Assembly: GCF_001936595.1 (NCBI RefSeq)
Contig: NZ_MLBG01000026.1
Location: forward strand, 1 to 42,464
Reading direction: 5' to 3'
Origin: Desulfovibrio sp. DV
Lineage (GTDB): Bacteria; Desulfobacterota; Desulfovibrionia; Desulfovibrionales; Desulfovibrionaceae
DNA length: 42,464 bases
The translations under genes were made by a program, and so were the position numbers. Under the pieces are notes generated by a model. It was not told the DNA's origin, ran no database searches, and saw only the letters and a list, made by a program, of their open reading frames with translations. Below are positions 7,665 to 14,452 of this stretch, in pieces (the first letter of the stretch is position 1; the number at the start of each line of letters is the position of its first letter).

Positions 7665-8063
7665 ATGTCCCGCACACTGACCATCGCGCTGCTCTCGGGC
7701 AGCACCGAAAACGACGACGCGGCCTTTGTCGTGAACCTCGCCCGGGCCGTGCTGGCCCGGGGCGACGCAGTCAACGTCTTTCTCTACGGCAACGGCTGCA
7801 ACCTGGCCAACAAGCCCGTGCCCTTTGACGGACGCTCCCCCATCTCCGACGCCCTGCGCGGGCATATGGACGGTTTCGTCCTGGCCGGGGCCATCGAGGA
7901 ACTTGCTGCAGCCGGGGCGAAATTCGCCACCTGCCACACCACGGAATACAGCCGCGGCACCGAGGGTCTGGCCTATCTCGACGGCGTGGCCTGGGGCGAC
8001 GTGGGCAATTCCTACACCCGCTTTCTCATGAGCACCGACGTGCTCCTGACCATCGGCCGCTAG
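7665..8063 (+). CDS. DsrE/TusD-like sulfur-relay protein, copy A
   Basis: A protein of 132 residues with a DsrE-type Rossmann-like fold. It shows the first strand and loop (TLTIALLSGSTENDDAA), the strand VNVFLYGNGCNLAN and a later segment AKFATCHTTEYSRGTEG. Cys45 and Cys90 are the candidate thiols; in DsrE/TusD the sulfur-accepting Cys lies in the position of the second. DsrE/TusD proteins pass persulfide sulfur to a DsrC/TusE-type carrier. It is nearly identical (128/132) to the copy at 13654. No dsrC/tusE gene or dissimilatory sulfite reductase gene is in the window, so the acceptor is unknown. Confidence 0.8.
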   Translation: MSRTLTIALLSGSTENDDAAFVVNLARAVLARGDAVNVFLYGNGCNLANKPVPFDGRSPISDALRGHMDGFVLAGAIEELAAAGAKFATCHTTEYSRGTEGLAYLDGVAWGDVGNSYTRFLMSTDVLLTIGR

Positions 8064-8076
8064 GAGGGAGACAGAC

Positions 8077-8412
8077 ATGCTTTCAACGATCAACGTCGTG
8101 CTGCGCCAGGCTCCGGGCCAGGAAGCGTCCGTGCTCGGCATCCGGGCCGCCTACGCCATGTTGACGGCCGGGGGCTTTGACGTGCGCCTGCTGTGCCTGG
8201 GTGACGGCGTCTACAACCTGCTGGGCGTTCCCGGTTATCCGGGCGATTTGGTGCGCCGCTTCGCCGCCGAGGGCGGCACGCTCCACGCCCATGACGAGGC
8301 TCTGGACGCCCGTGGCCTTAGCGGGGCTGCCCTGGAGCCGGGGACGGAGGTGCTCGACGCGGCGGCCATGGCCGATCTCGTGGCCGACGCCGAAGCCACC
8401 ACCGCCTACTGA
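8077..8412 (+). CDS. DsrF/TusC-like sulfur-relay protein, copy A
   Basis: A protein of 111 residues resembling DsrF/TusC. It shows NVVLRQAPGQEASVLGIR, then a strand and loop FDVRLLCLGDGVYNLLG, and an ending (ADLVADAEATTAY) typical of the family's last helix and strand. Cys40 lies in the strand before GDGV and is the only cysteine. AGGAGGGAGA precedes the ATG. It is the last gene of cassette A: its stop overlaps the stop of the convergent YitT gene by 7 nt, and no ABC transporter follows here, unlike cassette B. Confidence 0.8.
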   Translation: MLSTINVVLRQAPGQEASVLGIRAAYAMLTAGGFDVRLLCLGDGVYNLLGVPGYPGDLVRRFAAEGGTLHAHDEALDARGLSGAALEPGTEVLDAAAMADLVADAEATTAY

Positions 8413-9335
8413 CCCCGGTTGCGGCCGGACCCGGCCGGTTTGGCCCGCCGGGTCCGGCCGGCCGGGGTGATGCCGTCTGGCCGGCCGAAGCCGCCGCCGA
8501 TGACGTTGAAGGTGTTTTCCACCACGAACAGGGCCTGGGGATCGATCTCGAACACCATGTCTTCCAGCACCTTGACCTGCATGTTGTGGGTGATGGAAAA
8601 GAGAATCTCGACCTCCCCGCCCGAATAGCCGCCGCGGCCCTGCATGATGGTGCCGCCGAGGCTCGTTTCCGAGGCCAGCCGCTGGCTGATCTCCCGAGTG
8701 CGCGAGGAGATGATCCAGACCGCCTTGCGCTGGTTGAACACCGACAGCACGTATTCCGTCACCACCGAGCAGAGGAACTGCAGCACAATGGAGGCCACCA
8801 CCAGATCCGGCTCCATGCGCGCGGCCGTGCCCAGCATGATCAGCCCGTTGACCAGGAAGTAAAACACCCCGTAGCGCAGGCCAAAGCGGCGGTTGAGCAT
8901 GAAGGCCAGGACATCCAGGCCCCCGCCGGCCCCGCTCGAACGCAGGATGATGCCGCAGCCGGCCCCCATGACCGCGCCCGAGGCAATGGCGGCATGGAGC
9001 CGGTCCTGGATGCCGAAGTCCGGGTGGAGCAGGGCGGTCAGGACGGCAATGAGGCCCATGCAGTAGAGGTTGAGCAGGAAAAACCGCTTGCCCACGGCCC
9101 GCAGGGCCAAAAGAAACACCGGCGCGTTGAACAGGACGTACCAGACGGCCGTGGACAGGCCGCCTCCGGCGTCGTGGACCAGGGCGGCCAGGCCATAGAG
9201 GCCTCCGGGCACGAAGCGTTGGCTGGCGGCGATGCCGTTATAGCCCAGGACATAGACGAGGCTGCCCACGGTCAGAAGGGTCAGGCTCCAGAGCAGGGAA
9301 TGGGGTGCAGGCTGTTTTTTCTGATCTTTTTTCAT
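8406..9335 (-). CDS. YitT-family membrane protein (DUF2179 C-terminus)
   Basis: A protein of 309 residues. About five to six transmembrane helices fill residues 15-190 (for example LLTVGSLVYVLGYNGIA and GIILRSSGAGGGLDVLAF), followed by a soluble domain with VWIISSRTREISQRL, GRGGYSGGEVEILF and FEIDPQALFVVENTFNV. This layout is that of the YitT family with a DUF2179 domain, whose molecular function is not established. The C-terminus is extended by an Arg/Gly-rich tail. It converges with DsrF copy A, overlapping by 7 nt. It lies downstream of the second degenerate phosphatase gene on the same strand, with a perfect palindrome in the gap, so it may or may not belong to that transcript. Confidence 0.85.
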   Translation of the reverse strand: MKKDQKKQPAPHSLLWSLTLLTVGSLVYVLGYNGIAASQRFVPGGLYGLAALVHDAGGGLSTAVWYVLFNAPVFLLALRAVGKRFFLLNLYCMGLIAVLTALLHPDFGIQDRLHAAIASGAVMGAGCGIILRSSGAGGGLDVLAFMLNRRFGLRYGVFYFLVNGLIMLGTAARMEPDLVVASIVLQFLCSVVTEYVLSVFNQRKAVWIISSRTREISQRLASETSLGGTIMQGRGGYSGGEVEILFSITHNMQVKVLEDMVFEIDPQALFVVENTFNVIGGGFGRPDGITPAGRTRRAKPAGSGRNRGQ

Positions 9336-9372
9336 GGTCGTGGCCTTTTACGGGCCGGGGTTCGGGAAATGA

Positions 9373-9406
9373 GGAAGGGGCACGTGCTGCAGCACGTGCC
9401 CCTTCC
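9373..9406. repeat. Perfect 34-bp palindrome
   Basis: The 17-bp half GGAAGGGGCACGTGCTG (9373-9389) is followed directly by its exact reverse complement (9390-9406). It lies 37 nt upstream of the YitT start and 122 nt downstream of the degenerate phosphatase stop, both leftward genes. It could be an operator, a cruciform, or the stem of a terminator without a U-tract. Confidence 0.8.
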
Positions 9407-9527
9407 GGGGACGGGGACGCTGGATCCCTATGCCTTTTCCGATAGAGCCGGCCGGTCATTGCCGGTCGGCCTGATGCAATCCGGCCTGCCGCCCGGGGCG
9501 GCGGCCGGAGGGTGTTTCGCCGCCGCC

Positions 9528-10109
9528 CTAGGCGCAGTCGTGCTTGTCCCAGGGTTCGCGGTTGTCGCGCTGGAGGGCGGCTTCCATGCGGGAGAGGGCT
9601 TCCTTGAGCTTGCCCAGTTCGGTCAGCTTCAGGTTGGTCTCCTTGAGCACCTGATACAGGATCGCGCCGGTGGCGTCGTCGGCCAGGGGCAGATCGGCGA
9701 TGTGGGCCAGGGTCGGCACCACATCCCTGGCACAGGCGGCGCGCTCGATGGAGCCGATCTTGGTGTTGATGCCAAGGCCGTAAAAGGCCAGGAGATTGTT
9801 TGCGGCCAGCACCACCAGGGTGCGCCGGTCAGCGGCTTCCAGGGCGGCGGCCACGGCCGCGTTGACGGCCTCGGGAGCCGCGTCGCCCATCTCCACCAGC
9901 ACCAGGGCCGCCCCGTCTTCCAGGGCCTTGGCCACCCCGTCCGGCCCGGCCGTCACGGCTCCGGGAACGCGCCTGGCCTCGCCGGCCACGTCGCCGGCCG
10001 TGTAGTTGGCGGCGACAACGGCCTTTTTCTTGAATTTCTTCAGGGCATCGCCGCCGGCGTCCAGCGACGCCTGGTCTGCCAGCAGCACAATGACTTTCTT
10101 CTCGGCCAT
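9528..10109 (-). CDS. Degenerate alkaline-phosphatase-superfamily protein (copy B)
   Basis: A protein of 193 residues, paralogous to 5600-6181 and the same length. TLVVLAANNLLAFYGLG replaces the phosphatase segment carrying the metal-binding SDH, so Asp-His has become Asn-Asn or Ala-Asn. RDVVPTLAHIADLP and DDATGAILYQVLKE preserve the C-terminal fold signature. The tail NREPWDKHDCA is identical in the two copies; Cys192 is penultimate, and this copy has one further Cys (in ERAACARD). The ATG at 10109 has AAGGAG 6 nt upstream. It starts 84 nt downstream of the full-length phosphatase on the same strand and is probably co-transcribed, so the intact and degenerate proteins may form a complex. The degenerate type is kept in both modules, whereas the intact enzyme is present only here. 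Confidence 0.75.
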   Translation of the reverse strand: MAEKKVIVLLADQASLDAGGDALKKFKKKAVVAANYTAGDVAGEARRVPGAVTAGPDGVAKALEDGAALVLVEMGDAAPEAVNAAVAAALEAADRRTLVVLAANNLLAFYGLGINTKIGSIERAACARDVVPTLAHIADLPLADDATGAILYQVLKETNLKLTELGKLKEALSRMEAALQRDNREPWDKHDCA

Positions 10110-10193
10110 GACAGTCTCCTTGAAACCTTCCCGCAGGACAAGCCCTCCGGGAGCGAATTGGCGTGGCGGCCCGCACGCGTCGGGCCGTGTCCC

Positions 10194-12092
10194 CTATTTC
10201 CCGGCGGTGACCAGGTTGGGGTCTTCCATGATCTGGTACATGGGGCCGCCCTCGGCATCGGCCGGGATGGGATTGCCGGTCATGTAGCAAAGGGTCGGCA
10301 CGATGTCGGCCAGCCAGCGCGGCCGCTCGTAGCGGTAGCCCTTTTTGACGTTGGGGCCTTTGAAGATGAGGACGTTTTTGAGCGAGCCGCAGCCGGATTC
10401 GCCGGTGGGCAGGCCATAGCCGTGCTCGGCCATGTACTCGGGCTTGAGGGCATAGACCACGTCCCCGGCCTGGGCTCCGCCCATGCCGAAGACCCGGGCG
10501 TCCTCCTTGCGAACGGCCAGGAGCACCGGACGTTCCCCGGTGTCGGGATGGCGGTAGTCGAGCAGGGCGTCGATGATCTCGTCGCGCACCGTCTCGTAGT
10601 CCGCGGCCTCCACGATGCCGCCGGGGTACTTATCCTTGAGGTTGACGTAGACGAACATGTAGCGCTGGGGCACGGCCTTGGATTTGGTCACGTCCAGGGT
10701 GTAGTTGTAGCCTTCGGATTCCTCGTAGATTTCCCAGTAGTTTTCCGTGGCCTTGGGCTCGTAGTGGCAAAGGCCGGCGGCCTTGAGGGCCTCGGCCGTG
10801 TTGAGGATGGGGCCGATGGGCGTGGCGCCGTGGTCGGAGCACAGGCACACGAGGGCCTCCTCGCCGATGGCCTCCATGAGCCGGCCCAGGAGGCGGTCCT
10901 CGATCTGGTAGATGGCCCGCTCCATGTCGTAGGCGCGCTGGCGCTTGGCCTCGTCGGCGCTGTCCATGTCGGCCAGCCAACCGTGGTAGAACCAGTCGAT
11001 CAGGTGGGTGTGCATGTAAAAGAGGTCCCAGTCGGGATTGGCGGCCAGGGTCGAGGTGGCCACGCTCACCAGCCAGTCGCTGTGGTACTGGGCCACTTCG
11101 ACCACGGTCTCCATGTCGATGACGCCGTGGATGAAGGCCACCAGTCCCATGTCGTTGCAGATGACCTCGTTTGACAGGTCGAGCTGGGCGGCCGCCTCGG
11201 GCGGGGACACGAAGCCCTTTTGGCCGGAGATGCCGGTGACGTAGAGCTTGAAGCTCTCGGCGTCGTCGGACAGTTCCAGGAGCTTTAAGCGAAACGTGCC
11301 CGTTTCCGTGCGCCCGTCGGCCTTGATGGTGAAAGGCGCGCTCACCACCGGGCTCCACTGGCCTTTTTGGATGGTGCAATAGGCCGTGGCATAGTCCCGC
11401 TCGGGGCACAGGGCGAAGGTGTCAAAGCCGTCGTCGCCCGATTCCCAGGCCAGGGCGTACCAGGTCTGGTTCTCCAGCGGGTCCATGGATTCCTTAAACG
11501 TCATGGGGATCACGGCTTCGACCAGCTCGTCGGCCCCTTCGGGCAGGTTCTTCCAGCCCTTGGCGTCGTCGAAGCGGGCCTGGACGCCCATGGGATAGAA
11601 GTCCGAGGACACCACCGACTCCGAGGCCAGGTATTCCTTGTGGGCGTTGCCGAGCTGCTTCCAGCGGGTCTCGGCCGGGGACAGGCCTTCGCCCATGATC
11701 ATGACCCCGTTTTGCATCTTGCTTGGCCAGGACATGGGGTAGTTTATGACCAGACACTTCTTGCCCTGCTTGTCCCAGGCGTCCCAGATGGTCTCGGCCG
11801 TGAGGATGGCCGAACCAAAGGCCTGGCAGGTCTTTTTGTGCTCCAGGCTCTCGCCTTCCAGGTAATAGTAATAGTCTTCCACGCCGTGGGTCCTGGGATA
11901 GGCCCCGGTGCAGATGGTGGCCCAGGAGGGCGGTGTGACGGTCGGCAGGTTGTAGCCTTCCGTCATGTAGCTGCCGCTGTTGATGAACCTGGCGAAGTTG
12001 GGCAGGGCGCCTTCGGCCACCAGGGCCTCCAGGCGTTTGGGGATGGCGCAGTCGAAACCGATCAGGGCGGCCTTGCGGGCGATATTTTTCAT
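10194..12092 (-). CDS. Alkaline phosphatase superfamily hydrolase (type I phosphodiesterase/phosphatase-like), cytoplasmic
   Basis: A protein of 632 residues with the metal-site framework of the AlkP superfamily. It shows ALIGFDCAIP with Asp14, the nucleophile segment LPTVTPPSWATICTGAYP with probable nucleophile Thr53, then MHTHLIDWFYHG (Asp and His), CLCSDHGATP (Asp-His) and AEHGYGLPTG (His), and the C-terminal ADIVPTLCYMTGNPIPADAEG. All expected ligands therefore appear to be present. No signal peptide is seen, so it should act in the cytoplasm on a phosphate, phosphonate or sulfate ester. The start is the ATG at 12092 (AAGGAAG upstream); an ATG at 12113 would add seven residues. It is divergent from OsmC copy B, with shared regulatory elements between. 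The substrate is unknown, but the neighbouring importer probably delivers it. Confidence 0.85.
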   Translation of the reverse strand: MKNIARKAALIGFDCAIPKRLEALVAEGALPNFARFINSGSYMTEGYNLPTVTPPSWATICTGAYPRTHGVEDYYYYLEGESLEHKKTCQAFGSAILTAETIWDAWDKQGKKCLVINYPMSWPSKMQNGVMIMGEGLSPAETRWKQLGNAHKEYLASESVVSSDFYPMGVQARFDDAKGWKNLPEGADELVEAVIPMTFKESMDPLENQTWYALAWESGDDGFDTFALCPERDYATAYCTIQKGQWSPVVSAPFTIKADGRTETGTFRLKLLELSDDAESFKLYVTGISGQKGFVSPPEAAAQLDLSNEVICNDMGLVAFIHGVIDMETVVEVAQYHSDWLVSVATSTLAANPDWDLFYMHTHLIDWFYHGWLADMDSADEAKRQRAYDMERAIYQIEDRLLGRLMEAIGEEALVCLCSDHGATPIGPILNTAEALKAAGLCHYEPKATENYWEIYEESEGYNYTLDVTKSKAVPQRYMFVYVNLKDKYPGGIVEAADYETVRDEIIDALLDYRHPDTGERPVLLAVRKEDARVFGMGGAQAGDVVYALKPEYMAEHGYGLPTGESGCGSLKNVLIFKGPNVKKGYRYERPRWLADIVPTLCYMTGNPIPADAEGGPMYQIMEDPNLVTAGK

Positions 12093-12257
12093 GGTCTCGT
12101 TCTTCCTTCGCATCGGTCTTGGCGTCGATTCCGGTCCGTGGCGGCCGTGGCCGGCGGCGGGGACGGGTCTCGCCGCGTGATTGCTCTTGCAGTCCATGCC
12201 GTATGACGATGAGGCGACGGCTGCCTGGAGCCCGACTGGCGAACAGCTTGCGACCCA

Positions 12258-12276
12258 TCCAAAAAGCGGGCCAATG
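12258..12276. repeat. 19-bp element shared by both modules (copy B)
   Basis: Identical to 6334-6352. It lies 166 nt upstream of the phosphatase start codon. A related sequence, AAAAATCGGGCCAGTG, is at 12537-12552. Confidence 0.55.
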
Positions 12277-12366
12277 CCGCAACAGCGGCCTTTTCCCTCG
12301 GCTCTCCGACCGGATTGCGGCTTTTTTCCCGAAAGCCGGTCCGTCCCGGCCGGCCCAGGCGTCGGG

Positions 12367-12418
12367 AATGTCGCCTTTGTCCGACGAAACTCCGTAATCG
12401 TCTGAATTTAAAGAAATT
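12367..12418. promoter_or_regulatory. AT-rich block conserved between the two modules (copy B)
   Basis: It carries the same ordered words as 6432-6486: AATGTCGCCTTT, TCCGTAA, ATTTAAAGAAATT. In both modules it sits about 275-300 bp upstream of the phosphatase-family gene and about 280-390 bp upstream of the sigma-54-type promoter facing the other way. Confidence 0.45.
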
Positions 12419-12441
12419 GTAGTGTGCGTCAGGCATGAACT

Positions 12442-12471
12442 AAAACACGACATTTCTGTCGTGTTTTTTTT
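12442..12471 (+). terminator. Intrinsic terminator with no gene before it
   Basis: The 11-bp arms AAAACACGACA (12442-12452) and TGTCGTGTTTT (12457-12467) enclose a TTTC loop and run into further T residues to 12471. This is a textbook rho-independent terminator on the plus strand. No plus-strand gene lies between 12093 and 12442. It either ends a small unannotated RNA or insulates the region; on the minus strand the T run is only four long. Confidence 0.75.
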
Positions 12472-12715
12472 GTGTGCCTGGTGCGTGCAAGGAAGGGAAA
12501 GCTGCTAAGGCAGGATTGCCCGGGCCGTGTCGGAAAAAAAATCGGGCCAGTGCGGAAAAGCCCAGGGAATGTTCGGTCCGGTTCCAGGCGAGGCCCGGCC
12601 GGGCCCATAAGGCGGCAACGGCCGGCGGAGCGGGGCAGGTGCCGGAAAGCACAATCGCACAGGGCTTGCCTGGGAGCAAACAACCCGGCATTGTTCGTTT
12701 TTTCACAATCGCCAC

Positions 12716-12742
12716 CCTGTTTTCACACTAAACAGGTATAAT
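12716..12742 (+). promoter_or_regulatory. 7-bp dyad adjoining TATAAT, upstream of the sigma-54 promoter
   Basis: CCTGTTT-tcacact-AAACAGG (12716-12736) is a perfect dyad with a 7-nt spacer, followed at once by TATAAT (12737-12742). It could be an operator overlapping a sigma-70-type promoter that lacks a good -35 box, or a site for a DNA-bending protein just upstream of the sigma-54 element. Confidence 0.4.
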
Positions 12743-12756
12743 TTTTAGGGAAATCC

Positions 12757-12772
12757 TGGCATACGCCTTGCT
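12757..12772 (+). promoter_or_regulatory. Sigma-54-type promoter of OsmC-DsrHEF-ABC operon B
   Basis: TGGCATACGCCTTGCT has the invariant GG and GC at correct spacing and a perfect TTGCT. The predicted start near 12783 leaves about 120 nt before the ATG at 12903. It is the equivalent of 6767-6782 in module A. Confidence 0.8.
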
Positions 12773-12902
12773 CTTTACGAGGCGACGATGAGCGACGACG
12801 CCGTCGACGGAAGGAGGCCGCCAGCTAGGCCGGCCCCTTCCATCGCCCGACCAGCGGAACGCCCCTACGGGGAAGTCTGCACCGAAAAGGAGCGCACCAG
12901 AC

Positions 12903-13337
12903 ATGTCGGAAACAATGACACTGACGTTCGCCCGCGAAACCGACGCGGCCTGGAAAATCGAAACCGGTTCCCTGGCCCTGCCTGTGATCGCCTACGACAA
13001 CAGCGCCCTGTCGGCCGAGGACAAGGGCAACGAACACTTCGGCGGCCGGCTTCTCGTGGCCGCAGCCATCGCCTGCTACACCAACTCCCTTTGGAACGAC
13101 ATCAAGCGCGCCGCCGGCAAGCCCGTGCGCCTGACGGCCACGGCCACGGTCAGCAAGGAAAAGACCGATTCCATGCGCACGGCCTTTACCCACATCGACC
13201 TGCGCCTGGACGTCAGTGCCGAGGATCTGGACGAGGCCGCTTTCGACACCATGCAAAGCGCACTCTATCGCGGCTCTCTGGTCACCTATTCCATGGAAGA
13301 GGGCATCGAGTTCGACTACGAGATCAACCGCGTCTAG
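12903..13337 (+). CDS. OsmC-family protein, copy B
   Basis: A protein of 144 residues differing from copy A at nine positions, mostly conservative. It keeps the single Cys58 in AAAIACYTNSLWNDIK and has no second cysteine, so it also lacks the resolving partner of classical OsmC peroxidases. The ATG at 12903 follows AAAGGAG about 11 nt upstream. It leads the operon that includes DsrH/E/F-like genes and then a complete ABC importer, which suggests that it works on a product of the imported compound (inference). Distinguishing persulfide chemistry from hydroperoxide reduction needs biochemistry. Confidence 0.85.
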   Translation: MSETMTLTFARETDAAWKIETGSLALPVIAYDNSALSAEDKGNEHFGGRLLVAAAIACYTNSLWNDIKRAAGKPVRLTATATVSKEKTDSMRTAFTHIDLRLDVSAEDLDEAAFDTMQSALYRGSLVTYSMEEGIEFDYEINRV

Positions 13338-13363
13338 GACGCCGGTTTGGGGGAGAGGGAATT

Positions 13364-13645
13364 ATGCTGTTTTTACTGAATAAATCCAGAAAGGACTGTC
13401 TGGAGGAGCTGCGAATCCTGGGCGGGGACGAGGACAAGGCCGTGCTGCTCGTGGGCGACGCGGTCTACCTCGGCCTGCCCGGACAGGCCGGCGCCTTTGA
13501 GAATCTGGGTGTGGACGAGGTGTTCGCCGATGCCGATTCCGCCGCCGCCCGGGGCGTGGCCCTGGACGATTCGGTGGCCGCAGTCGGCTTTGAGCGCATG
13601 GCCCGGCTCATCATGGACGATCACGACCAGGTCATAAGCCTGTAG
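13364..13645 (+). CDS. DsrH/TusB-like protein, copy B
   Basis: A protein of 93 residues. MLFLLNKSRKDCLEELRIL resembles the start of DsrH/TusB more closely than copy A does. Cys12 is present here and replaced by Gly in copy A; DsrH proteins carry a Cys in the comparable helix. The middle (residues about 40-85) differs strongly from copy A, while the ending DDHDQVISL is identical. The 26-nt gap after OsmC is longer than in cassette A and contains GGGGGAGAGG as ribosome binding site. Only this copy could carry sulfur on its own thiol. Confidence 0.75.
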   Translation: MLFLLNKSRKDCLEELRILGGDEDKAVLLVGDAVYLGLPGQAGAFENLGVDEVFADADSAAARGVALDDSVAAVGFERMARLIMDDHDQVISL

Positions 13646-13653
13646 GAGCCGCC

Positions 13654-14052
13654 ATGTCCCGCACACTGACCATCGCGCTGCTCTCGGGCAGCACTGAAAA
13701 CGACGACGCGGCCTTTGTCCTCAAATTGGCCCGGGCCGTGCTGGCCCGGGGCGACGCGGTCAACGTCTTTCTCTACGGCAACGGCTGCAATCTGGCCAAC
13801 AAGCCCGTGCCCTTTGACGGACGCTCCCCCATCTCCGACGCCCTGCGCCAGCATATGGACGGTTACGTCCTGGCCGGAGCCATCGAGGAACTTGCTGCAG
13901 CCGGGGCGAAATTCGCCACCTGCCACACCACGGAATACAGCCGGGGCACCGAGGGCCTGGCCTATCTCGACGGCGTGGCCTGGGGCGACGTGGGCAATTC
14001 CTACACCCGCTTTCTCATGAGCACCGACGTGCTCCTGACCATCGGCCGCTAG
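13654..14052 (+). CDS. DsrE/TusD-like sulfur-relay protein, copy B
   Basis: A protein of 132 residues, 128 identical to copy A, with the same Cys45 and Cys90 and the CHTTEYSRGTEG motif. The differences lie in two helices (LKLARAVL; RQHMDGY). The 8-nt gap before it and the ribosome binding site TAGGAGCCGCC are identical to copy A. With the DsrH and DsrF copies it would form an alpha2-beta2-gamma2 type sulfur-relay complex if it behaves like DsrEFH/TusBCD. Subunits of the two cassettes are similar enough to mix. Confidence 0.8.
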   Translation: MSRTLTIALLSGSTENDDAAFVLKLARAVLARGDAVNVFLYGNGCNLANKPVPFDGRSPISDALRQHMDGYVLAGAIEELAAAGAKFATCHTTEYSRGTEGLAYLDGVAWGDVGNSYTRFLMSTDVLLTIGR

Positions 14053-14065
14053 GAAGGAGACCGAC

Positions 14066-14401
14066 ATGCTCTCAACGATCAACGTCGTGCTGCGCCAGGC
14101 TCCGGGCCAGGAAGCGTCCGTGCTCGGCATCCGGGCCGCCTACGCCATGCTGACGGCCGGGGGCTTTGACGTGCGCCTGCTGTGCCTGGGCGACGGCGTC
14201 TACAACCTGCTGGGCGTTCCCGGCTATCCGGGCGATCTGCTGCGCCGCTTCGCCGCCGAGGGCGGCACGCTGCATGCCCATGACGAGGCTCTGGCCGAGC
14301 GCGGCATCGCCGCAACCGCCCTGGAGGCAGGGACGGAAGCGCTGGACGCGGCGGCCTTGGCCGACCTCGTGGCCGACGCCGAGGCCACCACCGCCTATTA
14401 A
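14066..14401 (+). CDS. DsrF/TusC-like sulfur-relay protein, copy B
   Basis: A protein of 111 residues. The first 57 are identical to copy A, including Cys40 in VRLLCLGDGVYNLLG. Most of the differences fall in residues 77-98, a helical segment after HAHDEAL. The gene is followed by 51 nt without a terminator and then the ABC ATPase gene, so cassette and transporter appear to form one transcription unit. Confidence 0.8.
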   Translation: MLSTINVVLRQAPGQEASVLGIRAAYAMLTAGGFDVRLLCLGDGVYNLLGVPGYPGDLLRRFAAEGGTLHAHDEALAERGIAATALEAGTEALDAAALADLVADAEATTAY

Positions 14402-14452
14402 GGCTCGCGGCGAGCGCCGGGATGCGGCGCGCAACCACCCGAGGAGACAGAC

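Larger units (their letters stand above)
6926..8412 (+). repeat. Duplicated OsmC-DsrH-DsrE-DsrF cassette, copy A
   Basis: This segment is paralogous and collinear with 12903-14401. By my alignment the proteins share 135/144 (OsmC), about 65/93 (DsrH), 128/132 (DsrE) and 101/111 (DsrF) residues. Nucleotide identity is near-complete across the end of DsrH, all of DsrE and the first half of DsrF, but much lower in the middle of DsrH. Such patchiness suggests gene conversion after the duplication. Confidence 0.85.
12093..12902. other. Long divergent intergenic region, module B
   Basis: These 810 bp separate the phosphatase gene from OsmC copy B. No convincing gene was seen. It contains the shared 19-mer (12258-12276) with a degenerate second copy (12537-12552), the conserved AT-rich block (12367-12418), a strong intrinsic terminator on the plus strand (12442-12471), a 7-bp dyad next to a TATAAT (12716-12742) and a sigma-54-type promoter (12757-12772). 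About 120 nt of leader follow. Confidence 0.6.
12903..14401 (+). repeat. Duplicated OsmC-DsrH-DsrE-DsrF cassette, copy B
   Basis: Collinear paralogue of 6926-8412 with the same gene order and nearly the same gene spacings. This copy continues without an evident terminator into an ABC transporter operon starting 51 nt later. Confidence 0.85.

Noticed and set aside
9448-9527. GC-rich inverted repeats just downstream of the copy B pseudo-phosphatase
   Set aside because: Imperfect stems with long loops and no T run; not distinguishable from the GC-rich background.
8586-11174. Plus-strand open frame of 862 codons across the YitT, pseudo-phosphatase and phosphatase genes
   Set aside because: It spans several real minus-strand genes and the gaps between them. 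Its protein is Gly/His-rich without domains, a shadow of GC-rich codon use.
10194-12092. Loss of a metal-binding His in the C-terminal part of the phosphatase
   Set aside because: GCGSLKNV lacks the His seen in some AlkP families, but AEHGYGLPTG just before it provides the His in the position typical of this subgroup, so the enzyme looks intact.
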